A stretch of DNA of 64,000 nt from Desmodus rotundus (Eukaryota; Chordata; Mammalia; Chiroptera; Phyllostomidae). The first letter of the stretch is position 1. Every line of letters starts with the position of its first letter. Shown in pieces: positions 46,100-57,654 of this stretch. Under the pieces are notes generated by a model. The model saw only the letters and a program-made list of their open reading frames with translations. It did not search any database and was not told the DNA's origin. The stretch lies in assembly GCF_022682495.2 (NCBI RefSeq), contig NC_071392.1, forward strand, positions 137,526,818 to 137,590,817, given 5' to 3'. The translations under genes and the position numbers were made by a program.

Positions 46100-47200
46100 A
46101 AATAGAGAAAAATCTCACACGATTATGGAAAGATATTTAGAATATCTCACAAGTAAACAGCAAATATATGTAAATGCCTACATATATACACCACCCTTCA
46201 TAAAAAGCAATCTTTATGAAAACAGACATAAAAAGTAAGAGTGGAAAGATCTATACTACAATGCTAACAATAGTTAGTGCTTTGTGTTAGGATTATGATT
46301 GTTTTTAGTTTATTTGTGTATTCTTAATTGTTTCCAGCAAACACAATTAACTCTTAACCAATCTGTTGAATAAACAGTTTTTAATGTCACAGTTGTGACA
46401 AATAGTGACAGTCAGTGCACTGGCATGTCTGATATGTCTTTAAGAAGCAAAGGAATCAGATAAATGCTTCAGAGCTGCACTGACATGTACAATATTTCAT
46501 TTGCCATAGTTGAGAAAATAAAACAGGACAATACCTCAGTCCTTCACAAGCTTACCAATTAAAACCAGATGACAAAAATACGAAATGGGCCTATAAGTTG
46601 AGCACGAAAAGCCTGCCTTCAACTTTCAGTGCTCTCTGAACTTTGAGACAGATGGATGGCCTTCACTCCGTGTTTTGGGCTCTGGCGAAGAGGTAGTGCC
46701 TTTGACAACAGTGTGAAATAGCTGCCAAACATGTCTTTTTAGTCCTTGCCTTTTTCACCCAAGCACTCTACTTGCTTTTCTCAAACAAGGAAAAGATAGC
46801 ACCGCAACCTTTTATGGAGTTGGATATAATTAAAGCACGATTTGTGTTGGTGTTTTGTTTTTAACTCACCTCCTTAGTGAAGACGCCTCCTCTCCTTGGA
46901 GCAGCTGGCTCATGTGGGTGTGCAGGGCTTCCATAAATTGCCATCCAGCCCAGCCTGTGATCACACAGAAATAAAGAAAATGTTGCATGTTTTCCTGCAG
47001 GATTTAACTCCTAACGATGAAAAACATTTTAAAGAGTATCCCAGCTTATGTAAAGGAAAAGGTCCTGGAAATATAGAAACAGTTGTTGGTCTAGTTGTTC
47101 ATTTTACAAATAGTAGAGGGCATTGATTATCACATAACCCACACCACAAATTTTGGGGGTCCTTGTTAACCCATGAGCAACATCCAACACCTAAATCTTA
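46100..47200. other. Unique AT-rich sequence, nothing identified
   Basis: About 1.1 kb with no confident repeat or gene. Confidence 0.4.
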
Positions 47201-47204
47201 TTTG

Positions 47205-47440
47205 GCATTCACCTGGGCCCAATATTGTGTTAAATGTCTTACATTCATTATCTCAATGAATTCTCCTGGCAGGCAGCTCTACCAGGTTGCTTTCATCTTA
47301 TGAGCCACAAGTTATAGAGGAGAAACTGATGCTCAGAGTGCAGTTTAATGGTTTGCCAAGGCCACGAAACTAGTAAGCGATGGCATTTGAACACAAGTAG
47401 CCTATTGGGTGTCCAAACTCTTTACCTCTATACACCTGCC
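47205..47440 (-). mobile_element. MIR SINE (antisense)
   Basis: 'gaggagaaactgatgctcag', 'gtttgccaaggccacgaaac' in minus-strand order. Confidence 0.8.
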
Positions 47441-47489
47441 TTCAGAATCATTCCATGAATCAGTATCCATTTTAATTCTCCAGTAGCCA

Positions 47490-47590
47490 TTAACGATGGA
47501 TATTTTAATCCCATTTACTGATGAAGTAACTGAGTCTCTGAGAGGTCAAGTAACTTGCCCAAAGAGCCATACCTATCTAACTTCAACCTC
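47490..47590 (-). mobile_element. MIR SINE fragment (antisense)
   Basis: 'gatgaagtaactgagtctct' and 'caagtaacttgcccaaagag'. A second antisense MIR piece shortly after the previous one. Confidence 0.75.
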
Positions 47591-48371
47591 CAGACATTTA
47601 ACTCTACGTCACATTCTCCTTCCTAGATCCACAACCAAGATACAGTCTCTCAACCAAGTCTCTCTACCTGAGTCTGTTTCTCTCTCAGCAAAATAAAAGG
47701 GAGTCATATCATCTCCCTTGAAAGCCTCAAAGGTTTTTATGAGCATCAAATGTGATTCAGCATAAAAGAACTTAGAAAAGTAAAAGACATCAGGAATTCA
47801 GATTTGCACCAATATTTCACCCAGGTTTCCTTCTCAGGAATCTACTATTAGAAAAGGCCAAATCAAAATAGGGAAGATGGCGGCGAGATGGGTGGGAGCA
47901 GAGTCCACTTCCCCTCAGCACCAGTGAAACACCTAGCTGATCTGAGGAACAGAGCAAACAGCCAACGGTGTTCCAGCATATATGAAGATTGGAGATCAAA
48001 GATAGAGGACATGGAAAAATCTGACGGTAAGAAGAGTGCTTAAGGACAATAAGGTCCCTGGGACCTGTGCGGGGACCAGGGCGGCTGAAGCCCCAGCCCA
48101 GGTGCAGGGTCTGCTGCAGAATTCTTGGGAGAGAGCCAGGCTGGGCTGTGTGAGCAGCCAGGTGCTTGTTTGGACCAGGGGGGCTTGAATAGGAAGGATT
48201 TCTCAAAAAGAAAAAGAGAAAATAGAGGCACTCAGGGACTAGTTAGAGAACTCTCAGCAGCAGCCACAGCCTCTGGTGCCCCTCCCCCCTCAGCCCCTGG
48301 ACTGCGAATGCAGGAAAAGCAGCCCCAGCACACACCTGAAGCCTGGCTGGCACACACACAGATCAGCGGAC

Positions 48372-48640
48372 TGGGCGCCCATAACTAAAACCCCGGGTGG
48401 GCGCGCACCCTGATAAGCGGCCCGGCTGCCTGGGCGCACAGACACAAAGCGACTGGTTGGGCGCATACCTCCATAAGTGGCCTGGGCACCCACATCTGAA
48501 GCCCTGGCTGGGCGCCCACAACTGAAACCTTGGGTGGGTGCGTACCTGGAGCAGTGGCTAGCTGCCCTGCCCACAGGCCCAAAGCAGTGGATCAGACAGC
48601 CACACAACCCAGGCCCAAAGTGGCGGATCAGCTGAACAAA
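48372..48640 (+). repeat. Two ~137 bp imperfect tandem units in L1 5'UTR
   Basis: The string tgggcgcccataactaaaac at 48372 recurs as tgggcgcccacaactgaaac at 48509, 137 bases later. Both are followed by gggtgggcgcg-like and cacag-caaagc-like blocks, so two monomers lie in tandem, the second more degraded. Confidence 0.75.
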
Positions 48641-49119
48641 GACCTGGCTGCCTGCGAGCCACCACATCTAAAAGCACTGGTTCTGAACAACTCCCACCTA
48701 GCCCCTGCGCATAGAGCCCTGTAGGTCCTACTGGCTCTCTAGGAGGAAGGCAGAGTGCCCAGCAGAGGGGAGCTGCAGGGCTAGGGGAGACTGCATTCTC
48801 TGGAAAGACTAAACCCAGTAGGGGGCTGAACTACCCCGTAGCAGCACCGAGAGCCCCTGGCATCTAAGACAGCACAGAGAAAGAAGGGGGAGTGTGAGTT
48901 GCCCCTAATTGGTGCAACTCAAGGACAGCACAACTGGTGAACTAAAGGCCTAGTGGGGAGCAGAAGGACCGTGAGGAACTGGACTAGAGGCTGGACGACA
49001 GCGAAGAGTGTGGCTCAGGAAGGGAGAAAAGTAAAACCAATCCTTCCAACCACCCCCTCCCATTTCACAGACAGGAAGACCAGCAGAACTAACCTGACCG
49101 GTTTAAAGCCAGCAGAAGA

Positions 49120-49382
49120 CTTTTTTTTCCCCCTCCTTTCCCCCTGAATTCCTTCTTCCTTTCTGTCCTTCTTTCTTTTTTTATTCCTTCTTCCTTCCAT
49201 CCTTTACCTTTTTTATTCCTTCTTCCTGCCTTCTTTTATTTATTCTTTTGTTTTAATTTTTGTTAAAATTCCTTCTTATCTTGCCTCCGATCTTTATTCC
49301 TTCTTCCTTTCTTCCATTCCTTTTCTATTCCCTTTTTCCCTCCTTCCCTTCTCCTTTTTCTTTTCCCCCTTTCTCTTTTTCC
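49120..49382 (+). repeat. 260 bp polypyrimidine tract in L1 leader
   Basis: Almost entirely C and T, with recurring 'tttattccttcttcc' units, located between the GC-rich 5'UTR and ORF1. Complementary purine-rich frames on the minus strand (49015-49472) are by-products. Confidence 0.9.
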
Positions 49383-49627
49383 AAGAGGTGAGACAATAAA
49401 ACCTGAAGTGCTGAAAAGACCAGAGTAAGACCGTGTTACACCCATAAATGTCAGCTCAAGACCAGTGAGCACAGGAGATTAAGGAGACGGCACCACTGAA
49501 TCCCATTGGCATTCTACCATAGACGTTCATACCATAAACCCAGGGAGTCAGAATAGATCAATTTAAGAAGCAGAGGCTAACAAAAAGAATCTCACAAACA
49601 ACAGGAAGACAAAGAAACAATCCCCAA

Positions 49628-50519
49628 ATGAAAGGAAAGGAGGAAGCCTCAGAAAGAATGCTAACTGAAAAAGAGGCAAGTCAACTATCAGATACTGAGT
49701 TCAAAAAATGGTTATCAGGAAGCTCAGTGAGCTCACAGAGAACTACCAGAAACTACAGGGAAACTACAATGAACTCACTGCAAACTATATCAACATGAAA
49801 AAGGAAATAGAAACTATCAACAAGGGCCAAGAGGAAATGAAGAATACAATTTCTGAATTGAAGAACACAGTAGAAGAAATGAAAAGCAGACTTGATGAAG
49901 CAGAGGATCGGATCAGCGAGCTGGAGGACAAAGTAGAAAAAAACACCCAGAAAGAGTAAGAAAAGGAAAAGAGGCTCAGAAAGAATGAAGAGGCAATAAG
50001 GGAAATGCAGGACAAATGAAAGGTAACAATATCCGTATAATATGAATACCAGAAGGAGGAGAAGAAGAGCAAGGGATAGAAAACCTGTTTGAAAAGTAAT
50101 GATGGAAAATTTCCCTAATCTGGTGAGAGAAAATTCACACAAATCCAGGAAACACAGAGAGTCCCAAGCAAGAGGAACCCAAACAGGCCCACTGCAAGAC
50201 ACATCATAATTAAAATGGCAAAATTACAAGACAAACAGAGGATCTTAAAGGCAGCAAGGGAGAAACAGGAAGTAACATACAAGGGAGCCCCAATAAGGTT
50301 AGCAACTGACTTCTCAATGGAAACGCTCTAAGCCAGATGAGAATGGCAAAAAACGTTCCAAGTAATGAGAACCAGAGGCCTGCAACCAAGACTACTTTAC
50401 CCAGCAAGGCTCTCAATCAAGATAGAAGGCTAAATAAAGAGTTTCCCAGACAAAAGAAGTCTAAAAGAATACACTTCCACCAAACCAGCTCTGCAAGAGA
50501 TGTTAAAGGGACTGCTTTA
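49628..50519 (+). pseudogene. L1 ORF1 (RNA-binding chaperone), broken
   Basis: Starts with MKGKEEASERMLTEKEASQL. A frameshift in the A-run near 49702-49708 moves the coiled coil to another frame (49708-49959, with heptad-rich MKNTISELKNTVEEMKSRLD). A TAA follows, then further stops. The C-terminal domain is still recognisable (ATRHIIIK-, TYKGAPIRLATDFS- and LQEMLKGLL-like sequence up to 50519). Family role: trimeric nucleic-acid chaperone of the L1 RNP. Not translatable as a whole. Confidence 0.9.
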
Positions 50520-50566
50520 AGGAAAAAAAGGAAAAGAGAAAGAGAGAGGAACACAGGTATGAAAAA

Positions 50567-53500
50567 ATGGCAATGAATAACTACCTATCCATAATATCCT
50601 TAAACGTAAATAGATTAAATGCTCCAATCAAAAGACATAGAATAGCTGAATGGATAAGAAAACATGACCCACACATACGCTTCCTACAGGAGACCCACCT
50701 CAGGGCAAAAGACCTACACAGACTGAAAGTGAAGGGCTGGAAACAAATTTTCCAAGCAAACAGACAGGAAAAAAAAGCAGGGGTAGGAATACTCATATCA
50801 GACAAAATAGACTCCCAAAGAAGGGCCATAAAGAGAGACCCAGATGGTCACTTCATAATACTCAAAGGAAGAATCAACCAAGAAGACATCAACATTGTAA
50901 ATATATATGCACCCAACATAGGAGCACCCAAAAACATAAAGAAAATCTTGGAGGACTTCAAGAAAGATATTCACAGCAACACAATTATAGTAGGGGACTT
51001 TAACACCCCACTGTCAAAAATGGACAGGTCTTCCAAACAAAATATCAACAAAGATATTGTGTCACTTAACAATACCCTAGATGAAATGGACTGAACTGAT
51101 ATATATAGAGCTTTTCATCCCAAAGAAGCAAAATACACATTCTTTTCAAGTGTCCATGGAACTTTTTCAAAGATAGACCACATGATAGGACACAAAGCAA
51201 GCCTCGGCAAATTCAAGAAAATTGAAATCATATCAAGCATTTTCTCTGACCACAAGGGACTGAAACTAGAAACCAACCCCAAAGGAAAAAACCCAAAACA
51301 CTCAAAATCATGGAGACTGAATAGCATGCTATTAAACAATGAATGGGTCAAGAACGAGATCAGGGAAGAAATCAAAAACTCTCTGGAAACAAATGAAAAT
51401 GAACTCACAACAACCCAAAACCTATGGGACACAGCAAAGGCAGTCCTGAGAGGGAAGTTCATAGCAATACAGGCCTACCTTAAAAAGATAGAAACATTTC
51501 AAACAAACAACCTAACCCTAGGCCTACAAGAACTGGAGGAACAACAACAAAGACAGCCCAGAGCAAGCAGAAGGAAGGAAATAACCAAGATCAGAGCAGA
51601 GTTAAATGACATAGAGACTAAAAGCACAATTCAAGGATCAAGGAATCCAGGAGTTGGTTCTTTGAAAAGATAAACAAAATTGACAAGCCTTTAAGTAGGC
51701 TCATCAGGAAAAAAAGAGAGAGGATCCAAATAGACACAATTAGAAATGAAAGAGGAGAGATTACAACTGATACCACAGAAATACAAAGGATTCTAAGAAA
51801 TTACTATGAAAAACTGTATGCCAAGATATTTGAAAACCTAGGTGAAATGGACACATTTCTAGAAAAATATATCTTCCAAAACTGAATGAAGAAGAAGCAC
51901 CAAACCTGAACAGACCAATAACAGCAGACAAAATTGAAGCAGTAATCAAAAAACTCCCAACACACAAAAGCCCTGGACCAGATGGTTTCACAGGAGAATT
52001 CTACAAAGCATTTAAGGAAGAGCTACCCCTATCCTTCACAGACTATTCCAAAAAATCCAAACAGACGGAAGACTCCCAAACTCTTTCTATGAAGCCAGCA
52101 TCATCCTAATCCCAAAACCAGATAAAGACACAACGAAGAAAGAAAACTTCAGGCCAATATCGCTGATGAACATAGACGCTAAAATTCTCAACAAAATATT
52201 GGCAAACCGCATCCAGCAATACATTAAAAAGATCCTACACCATGACCAAGTGGGATTCATCCCAGAGATGCAAGGATGGTACAATATTTGCAAATCAATA
52301 AACATAATACATCACACCAAGAACAGCAAAGACAAAAACCACATAATCATATCAATAGATGCAGAAAAAGCATTTTATAAGGTACAGCACCCATTTCTGA
52401 TAAAAACACTCAGCAAAGTAGGAATAGAGGGAGCATTCCTCAACATCATAAATTCCATATATGAGAGACCTACAGCCAACATCATACTCATTGGACAAAA
52501 CTTAGAGCTTTCCCACTAAGATCAGGAACAAAACAAGGATGCCCTCTCTCACCATTTCTATTCAACACAGTATTGGAAGTCCTAGTCACAGCAATCAGAC
52601 AAGAAAAGGAAATCAAAGGCATCCAAATTGGAAAGGAGGAAATGAAACTGTCATTGTTTGCAGATGACATGATAGTGTACATGGAAAATCCTATAGACTC
52701 CACCAAAAAACTACTCGACCTAATAAATGAATTTGGCAAAACAGCTGGATAGAAAGTCAATACTCAGAAATTAAAGGCATTCCTGTATACCAACAACAAA
52801 ACTGCAGAAACAGAAATCAGGAAAAAAATCCCATTTGATATAGCAACAAGAAAAATCAAGTACCTAGGAATAAACCTAACCAAGGAGGTAAAAGACCTGT
52901 ACTCAGAAAACTACACAACACTGAAGAAAGTAATTAAGGAAGACACAAGCAAATGGAAGCATGTACCATGCTCATGGTTTGGAAGAATTAACATCATCAA
53001 AATGGCCATACTACCCAAAGCAATTTATAGATTCAATGCAATCCCTTTTAGAGTACCCATGACATCTTTCACAGATATAGAACAAACATTTCAGAAATTT
53101 ATATGGAACCATAAATGACCCCTAATAGCTGCAGCAATTTTGAGAAAGAAAAACAAAGCAGGAGGGATCACAATACCTGATATCAAACTGTATTACAAGG
53201 CCACTGTAATCAACACAGCCTGGTACTGGCATAAAAACAGGCACATAGACCAATGGAACAGAACAGAGAGCCCAGAAATAAACTCAAGTCTTTACGGTCA
53301 ATTAATATTTGACAAAGGAGGCAGAAGCATAAAATGGAGCAAAAACAGCCTCTTCAACAGATGGTGTTGAGAGATCTGGACAGCTACGTGCAAAAAAATG
53401 AAACTCGATCACCAACTTATGCCATACACAAAAATAAACTCAAGATGGATAAAAGACTTAAATATAAGTCGTAACACCATAAAAGTCCTTGAGGAAAACA

Positions 53501-54383
53501 TTGGCAGGAATATCTCAATCATTCCACACAGCAACATCCTAACAGACATGTCCCCTAAAGCAAGGGACATAAAGGAAAGAATAAACAAATGGGACCTCAT
53601 CAAAATAAAAAGCTTCTGCAAGGCTAAAGAAAACAGCACTAAAATACAAAGAGAACCAACGTATGGGAAAACATATTTGCCAATGATACCTCAGACAAGG
53701 GCCTGATCTCCAAAATATATAAAGAACTCACACGACTGCACTCCAGGAAGACAAACAACCCAATTAAAAAATGGGCAAAGGACTTGAACAGACACTTCTC
53801 CAAGGAAGACATACAGAGGGCCCAGAGACATATGAAAAGATGCTCAGCATCACTAGCCATCAGAGAGATGCAAATTAAAACCACAATGAGGTACCATCTC
53901 ACACCAGTCAGAGTGGCCAACATAAACAAATCCACAAACAAATGTTGGAGAGGATGCGGAGAAAAGGGAACCCTAGTGCACTGATGGTGGGAATGCAGAC
54001 TGGTGAGGCCACTGTGGAAAACAATATGGAATTTCCTCAGAAAACTAAATACAGAACTGCCCTTTGACCCAGCAATTCCGCTGCTGGGATTATACCCTAA
54101 GAGCCCTGAAACACCAATCCAAAAGAACCTGTGCACCCCAATGTTCATAGCAGCACAATTTACAATAGCCAAGTACTGGAAGCAACCTAAGTGCCCATCA
54201 GCAAACGAGTGGATACAAAAACTATGGTATATTTACACAATGGAATTCTCTGCAGCAGAGAGAAAGAAGGAGCTTATACCCTTTGCAACAGCATGGATGG
54301 AACTGGAGAGCAGTATGCTAAGTGAAATAAGCCAGGCGGTGAGGGACAAATACCATATGATCTCACCTTTAACTGGAACATAA
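50567..54383 (+). pseudogene. L1 ORF2 (endonuclease / reverse transcriptase), broken
   Basis: Begins 47 bp after ORF1. The first 175 codons are open (50567-51094) and hold endonuclease residues: LNVN (res. 12-15), QET (41-43), GDFN (143-146). A TGA at 51092 interrupts, and the same frame continues to the SDH motif at 51245-51253. Frameshifts near 51640 and 51880 follow. The reverse transcriptase keeps FADD at 52657-52668. In the C-terminal Cys-rich motif a TGA at 53982 falls at the position expected to be cysteine. The last open stretch ends at 54383. At least three frame changes in total. Confidence 0.93.
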
Positions 54384-54658
54384 TAAATAGAAGAAAAAAT
54401 CAAACAAAATATAACCAGAGACATTGAAGTTAAGAACAATCTAATAATACTCAGGGGGGAGTGGGGACAGGACAGTGAGGAGAGGGGATTACAGGAACTA
54501 CTATAAAGGACACATGGACAAAATGAAGGGAGAGGGTGGATGTGGGAGGGGGAGGGTGGATGTGGGGGAGGGAGGGGGGTTCAGCTGGGGTGGGGTGGAG
54601 GGATGGGGAGAAAAGGCACACAACTGTAATTGAGTAATGATAAAAATTAAAATTAAAA
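54384..54658 (+). other. L1 3'UTR with G-rich tract and tail
   Basis: Purine-rich, with many GGG/GGGG runs between 54454 and 54611 (gagggggagggtggatgtgg-like units repeated), then 'ggggagaaaaggcacacaac' and an AT/A-rich tail. The extreme 3' end matches the short L1 insertion at 30771-30839. Confidence 0.85.
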
Positions 54659-54714
54659 AAAAGGCCACATCTCTCCCATTTGTGTTTATAATGCTATGAG
54701 TGAGAATACATTTC

Positions 54715-56325
54715 CCCAGACGGTGGAGTAAGCAAACACTATTCTTGCTTCCTCCCATGACCCCATCACAATGACAACTAAACTACAGAAACACCATCAT
54801 TCAGAACCTGTAGATATCTAGCAGAACAGGTCTTACTGTCAAGGATTTAAAGAAAAATCCTCATCAAGACCAGTAGGGGGGCAAAGACACAGACCATACA
54901 GGCCCCAAACCCACCTTTCAGTGCTTAAAAACCAGAAGAGGTATCTCAGCTTTGGAGGTCTCCCTGAGAAGCAAAGGGTCCAGGTCCCACAACAGGCTTC
55001 CCAGCCCAGGGTCCCAGTGCCAGGAAGAGAAGTTCCATAAATTCTGGCTGTTAAAACCAGCAGGGATTATGGCTGAGTGAGATGGGGGGCCTCTGGAGAC
55101 CCTGTGTTCCTCTTACAGGGTCCACACACTGATTTACTTGCTGATGGACTCTCCAGCCCTGACACATGGAGAGGAAATGAATCGCCTGGCATCAGGGCAA
55201 ACGCTGGAGGGACAGCTTCCCCCAGAGAAAGGCACTGTCAAAAGCCAATGCTCCTTTGCTGGGCCCTTTACCCCACAGAGCTGGCAGGTGGATGCTCTAC
55301 CTAAGTCTCCATCTACCTGGATAACACCTAATTCCCTGAGATCCCACTCCAGCCGGAACCTCTTTCAGCTGCAGTTCTGTAAAAATGGAGGTCTTGGCAG
55401 GTGCTGAGGACTTTCCTAAAATCTTTCGAAGGTCCACAAACCCCAAACAAGCAGCATCTGGCCTTGACATGCCCTGTACCTCTTGCTAAGCAGTCCCACA
55501 CCCAGCACTAGGGGCAGCCAGCCTTGGTTAGCAGCTTAGCTTCTCTCAGGCACCTCCAAGCCCAGCACAAATGGCAGCCATCTGCAGATCATTGGTAGCT
55601 TATACCAGGTGGTCCCAGGCTAAGCTCAAGCAGTGTCTGACTTTGGTCTGCACCAGATCCCCTCCCAAGGGGCCTCAGAACCAACACATCCTGTGGCCAG
55701 CTTCAGATCACACCAGAGAACCACCCAACCAACTCCACAAATGACACATTCAAAGGGCAGACTTGGCAGGCATCAAAGTCCCCCTAAAGCAAATCCTGCT
55801 CTATGGGGTCACCCCTGCAAAACAGCTCCTCCAGCATAGTTACAGCCAGTCCTCACAGCCATTCAGCCTGAGGTGCCAATAGCAACAAAGACTCAATTAC
55901 AAAAGGTGGACACACACAACTCATACCAGGGGCACACCTGGAGCACCCAGCTCAGGTGACCAGGGAGACTGTGCCACTAGGTCCCACAGGCCAGTGAATA
56001 TATAAGGTCACTTTGCCAAGACTGAGAGACGTAGCAGATCTACCTAATACATAGAAGCAAACACAGGGAGGCTGCCAAAATGAGGAGACAAAGAAACATG
56101 TCCCCAATGAGAAAAACAGAACAAAATTCCAGTTAAAGAGCTAAACAAGCAATATACGAGAATCAGAGTTCAAAACACTGGTTATAAGGATGCTCAATGA
56201 ACCTAGGGGAAGAATAGACAAACTCAGTGAGAACTTTAAGACAGAGATAGGAAACATAAAAGTAAAGATAAAAACCATAAAAAAGAACCAGTCGGAAATA
56301 AATAATGCAATAACTGACCCTTTAT
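54715..56325 (+). mobile_element. Old L1 5' end (5'UTR plus start of ORF1)
   Basis: Begins 'ccagacggtggagtaagc', has 'gtcaaggatttaaagaaaaa' and 'catcaagaccagtagggggg', and runs into a degraded ORF1 start (around 56100-56320, 'gttcaaaacactggttataa', 'ggatgctcaatgaacc'). It lacks the rest of ORF1, ORF2 and the 3'UTR. Frames at 55077-55839 lie in the leader and are not genes. A different, older family than the L1 just upstream. Confidence 0.75.
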
Positions 56326-56328
56326 GTC

Positions 56329-56362
56329 TGGGGGTGGGGGTGGGGGGTTGGGGGAAACATTT
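56329..56362 (+). repeat. G-rich tract (G-quadruplex candidate)
   Basis: Several runs of four to six G separated by single T bases at the point where the old L1 fragment ends. Confidence 0.8.
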
Positions 56363-56369
56363 CCTGGCA

Positions 56370-56900
56370 CAGGTAATGAGCTCCTACTTCTCTTTTCTCT
56401 TGGAAAAGTCACCCGGACTGCAGGTGAAGAACTAAAGTACATTTCACAGATTACTATTTGTTACTCATACTTCCCTGAAATTTACTTGTTCTAAGTTTCA
56501 TCTGACTTTGTAAGTTCAAAGTATCTTTTCCTTCACTGGGAGGTGCCAGTGACTGTTTAAGCCTCTATTTTTCCATATAAAATAAGAAATATCAAAATCA
56601 GACAATTCGTTTTTTAGTATTAAAATGCTGTTGTCAAAGAATTACGCACCAATTCTCCTCTGAAAAGAGGAGTTATGAGATGCAGAATGGATGACCAGGA
56701 GTGGTTTACTCCATCTCCTGTAGGGGTGTTGGGTTTCTCCATGTGCCCACCCCCCTCGCTCCGCCCACCGTGCAATTTTGTATTTCCAGGCGGTCAATTT
56801 CTTGTAACCAGGAAAAAGCTAATTTACATTAACTAGATCCCAGAAAATGTGTCCTTACATGCTTTCAAATCCACTCCGTCTTTACTCATCACAGGAGCTA
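56370..56900. other. Unique sequence, nothing identified
   Basis: No recognised repeat or exon. Confidence 0.4.
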
Positions 56901-56909
56901 CAGCCCCAG

Positions 56910-57160
56910 GTCAAGCCTCCACCCCTCTCCCCTAGATTACTGTGACAGCTTTCTCTCCATATTACCCCTCTGCTCTATTTCTCCTCCTACCAGTTTCCAG
57001 ATCTTTTTGCTGCCCAAGCTATCCCTCTAAAGGCAAATCTGGTCATTGCATCACTCTCCTATGTAAAGCCTCTCAAAGGCAGTCCATTATCCTCATGATA
57101 AAATTCCAACTTCATTAAATAGTGTTTAAGACCATTTAGGATCTGGCCTTGACACATGGG
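56910..57160 (+). mobile_element. L2 LINE fragment
   Basis: 'ctggtcattgcatcactctc', 'gtaaagcctctcaaaggcag', 'tcctcatgataaaattccaa' and 'aagaccatttaggatctggc' are typical of the L2 ORF-end/3' region in sense. Confidence 0.75.
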
Positions 57161-57654
57161 TAGCCACATGTGGTCACTGGTGACATGCATCTCTGCTGCA
57201 CCACACTCATGCACTGTGGTTACAACTTTGGATCTCTGGCAAACTAGAGTGGGACCAAATTTTAAAAGAAAAACTTTTCAATGACATATTTTTCCTGTAT
57301 ATTTTTCAGAAAGGTTTCCTCTTCACATATACTGTTTTAAAGTCCCTAGCACTGATTTCTGTGTGTAGTAGAAATCTTTAACTTTATTTGTTTATATGAA
57401 TAACGAATTGTCCCAATGGCATATAACCAATTAATAGCCTTAAGGTGGGTGTTGCCAATTTTTGAGATTTTATACCTAAAAGAGACCTTAGAAATATTTT
57501 TTTTGGGGGGGGGAAGCATGCAAAAGCTCTTTAAAATTTGACCCCATGGAATTTTCCAGTGTATAAAGGATTTCTTATACAAGATGCAAAGAGCACAATT
57601 AAAAAAGAATCATAGATTTAATGTATTAAACTTCATTAATTAGTCCTATAAACA

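Larger units (their letters stand above)
47865..49627 (+). promoter_or_regulatory. L1 5'UTR / internal promoter
   Basis: CpG-rich leader of about 1.76 kb. It begins with a YY1-like 'aagatggcggc' core at the very 5' end, where L1 start sites are usually fixed. It contains GC-rich imperfect tandem repeats (48372-48640) and a long polypyrimidine tract before ORF1. Promoter activity is inferred from position and family, not shown. Confidence 0.75.
47865..54658 (+). mobile_element. Full-length (structurally) L1 retrotransposon
   Basis: About 6.8 kb, sense: 5'UTR starting near 'aagatggcggcgagatgg' (47874), ORF1 from 49628, ORF2 from 50567 to about 54383, a G-rich 3'UTR and a short A-rich tail. Target duplications aaaaggccaaatc (47852-47864) and aaaaggccacatc (54659-54671) differ at one base and start with AAAA, as L1 endonuclease cutting predicts. 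Both ORFs contain stops and frameshifts, so the copy is dead. It is younger than the surrounding L1M relics. Confidence 0.95.

Noticed and set aside
47817..48206. 129-codon antisense frame
   Set aside because: Crosses from unique flank across the L1 target duplication into the L1 leader, so it cannot be an old conserved gene.
49753..50202. 149-codon hydrophobic antisense frame that looks like a membrane protein
   Set aside because: It is the complement of L1 ORF1 coiled-coil sequence; purine-rich coding DNA reads as Phe/Leu/Ser-rich on the other strand.
53639..54172. 177-codon antisense frame
   Set aside because: Complement of the L1 ORF2 C-terminal region. No independent support.
54715..56325. 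Tandem duplication of the upstream full-length L1
   Set aside because: The leader sequence is of a different, older type, and the full-length L1 has its own target duplications that exclude this segment.
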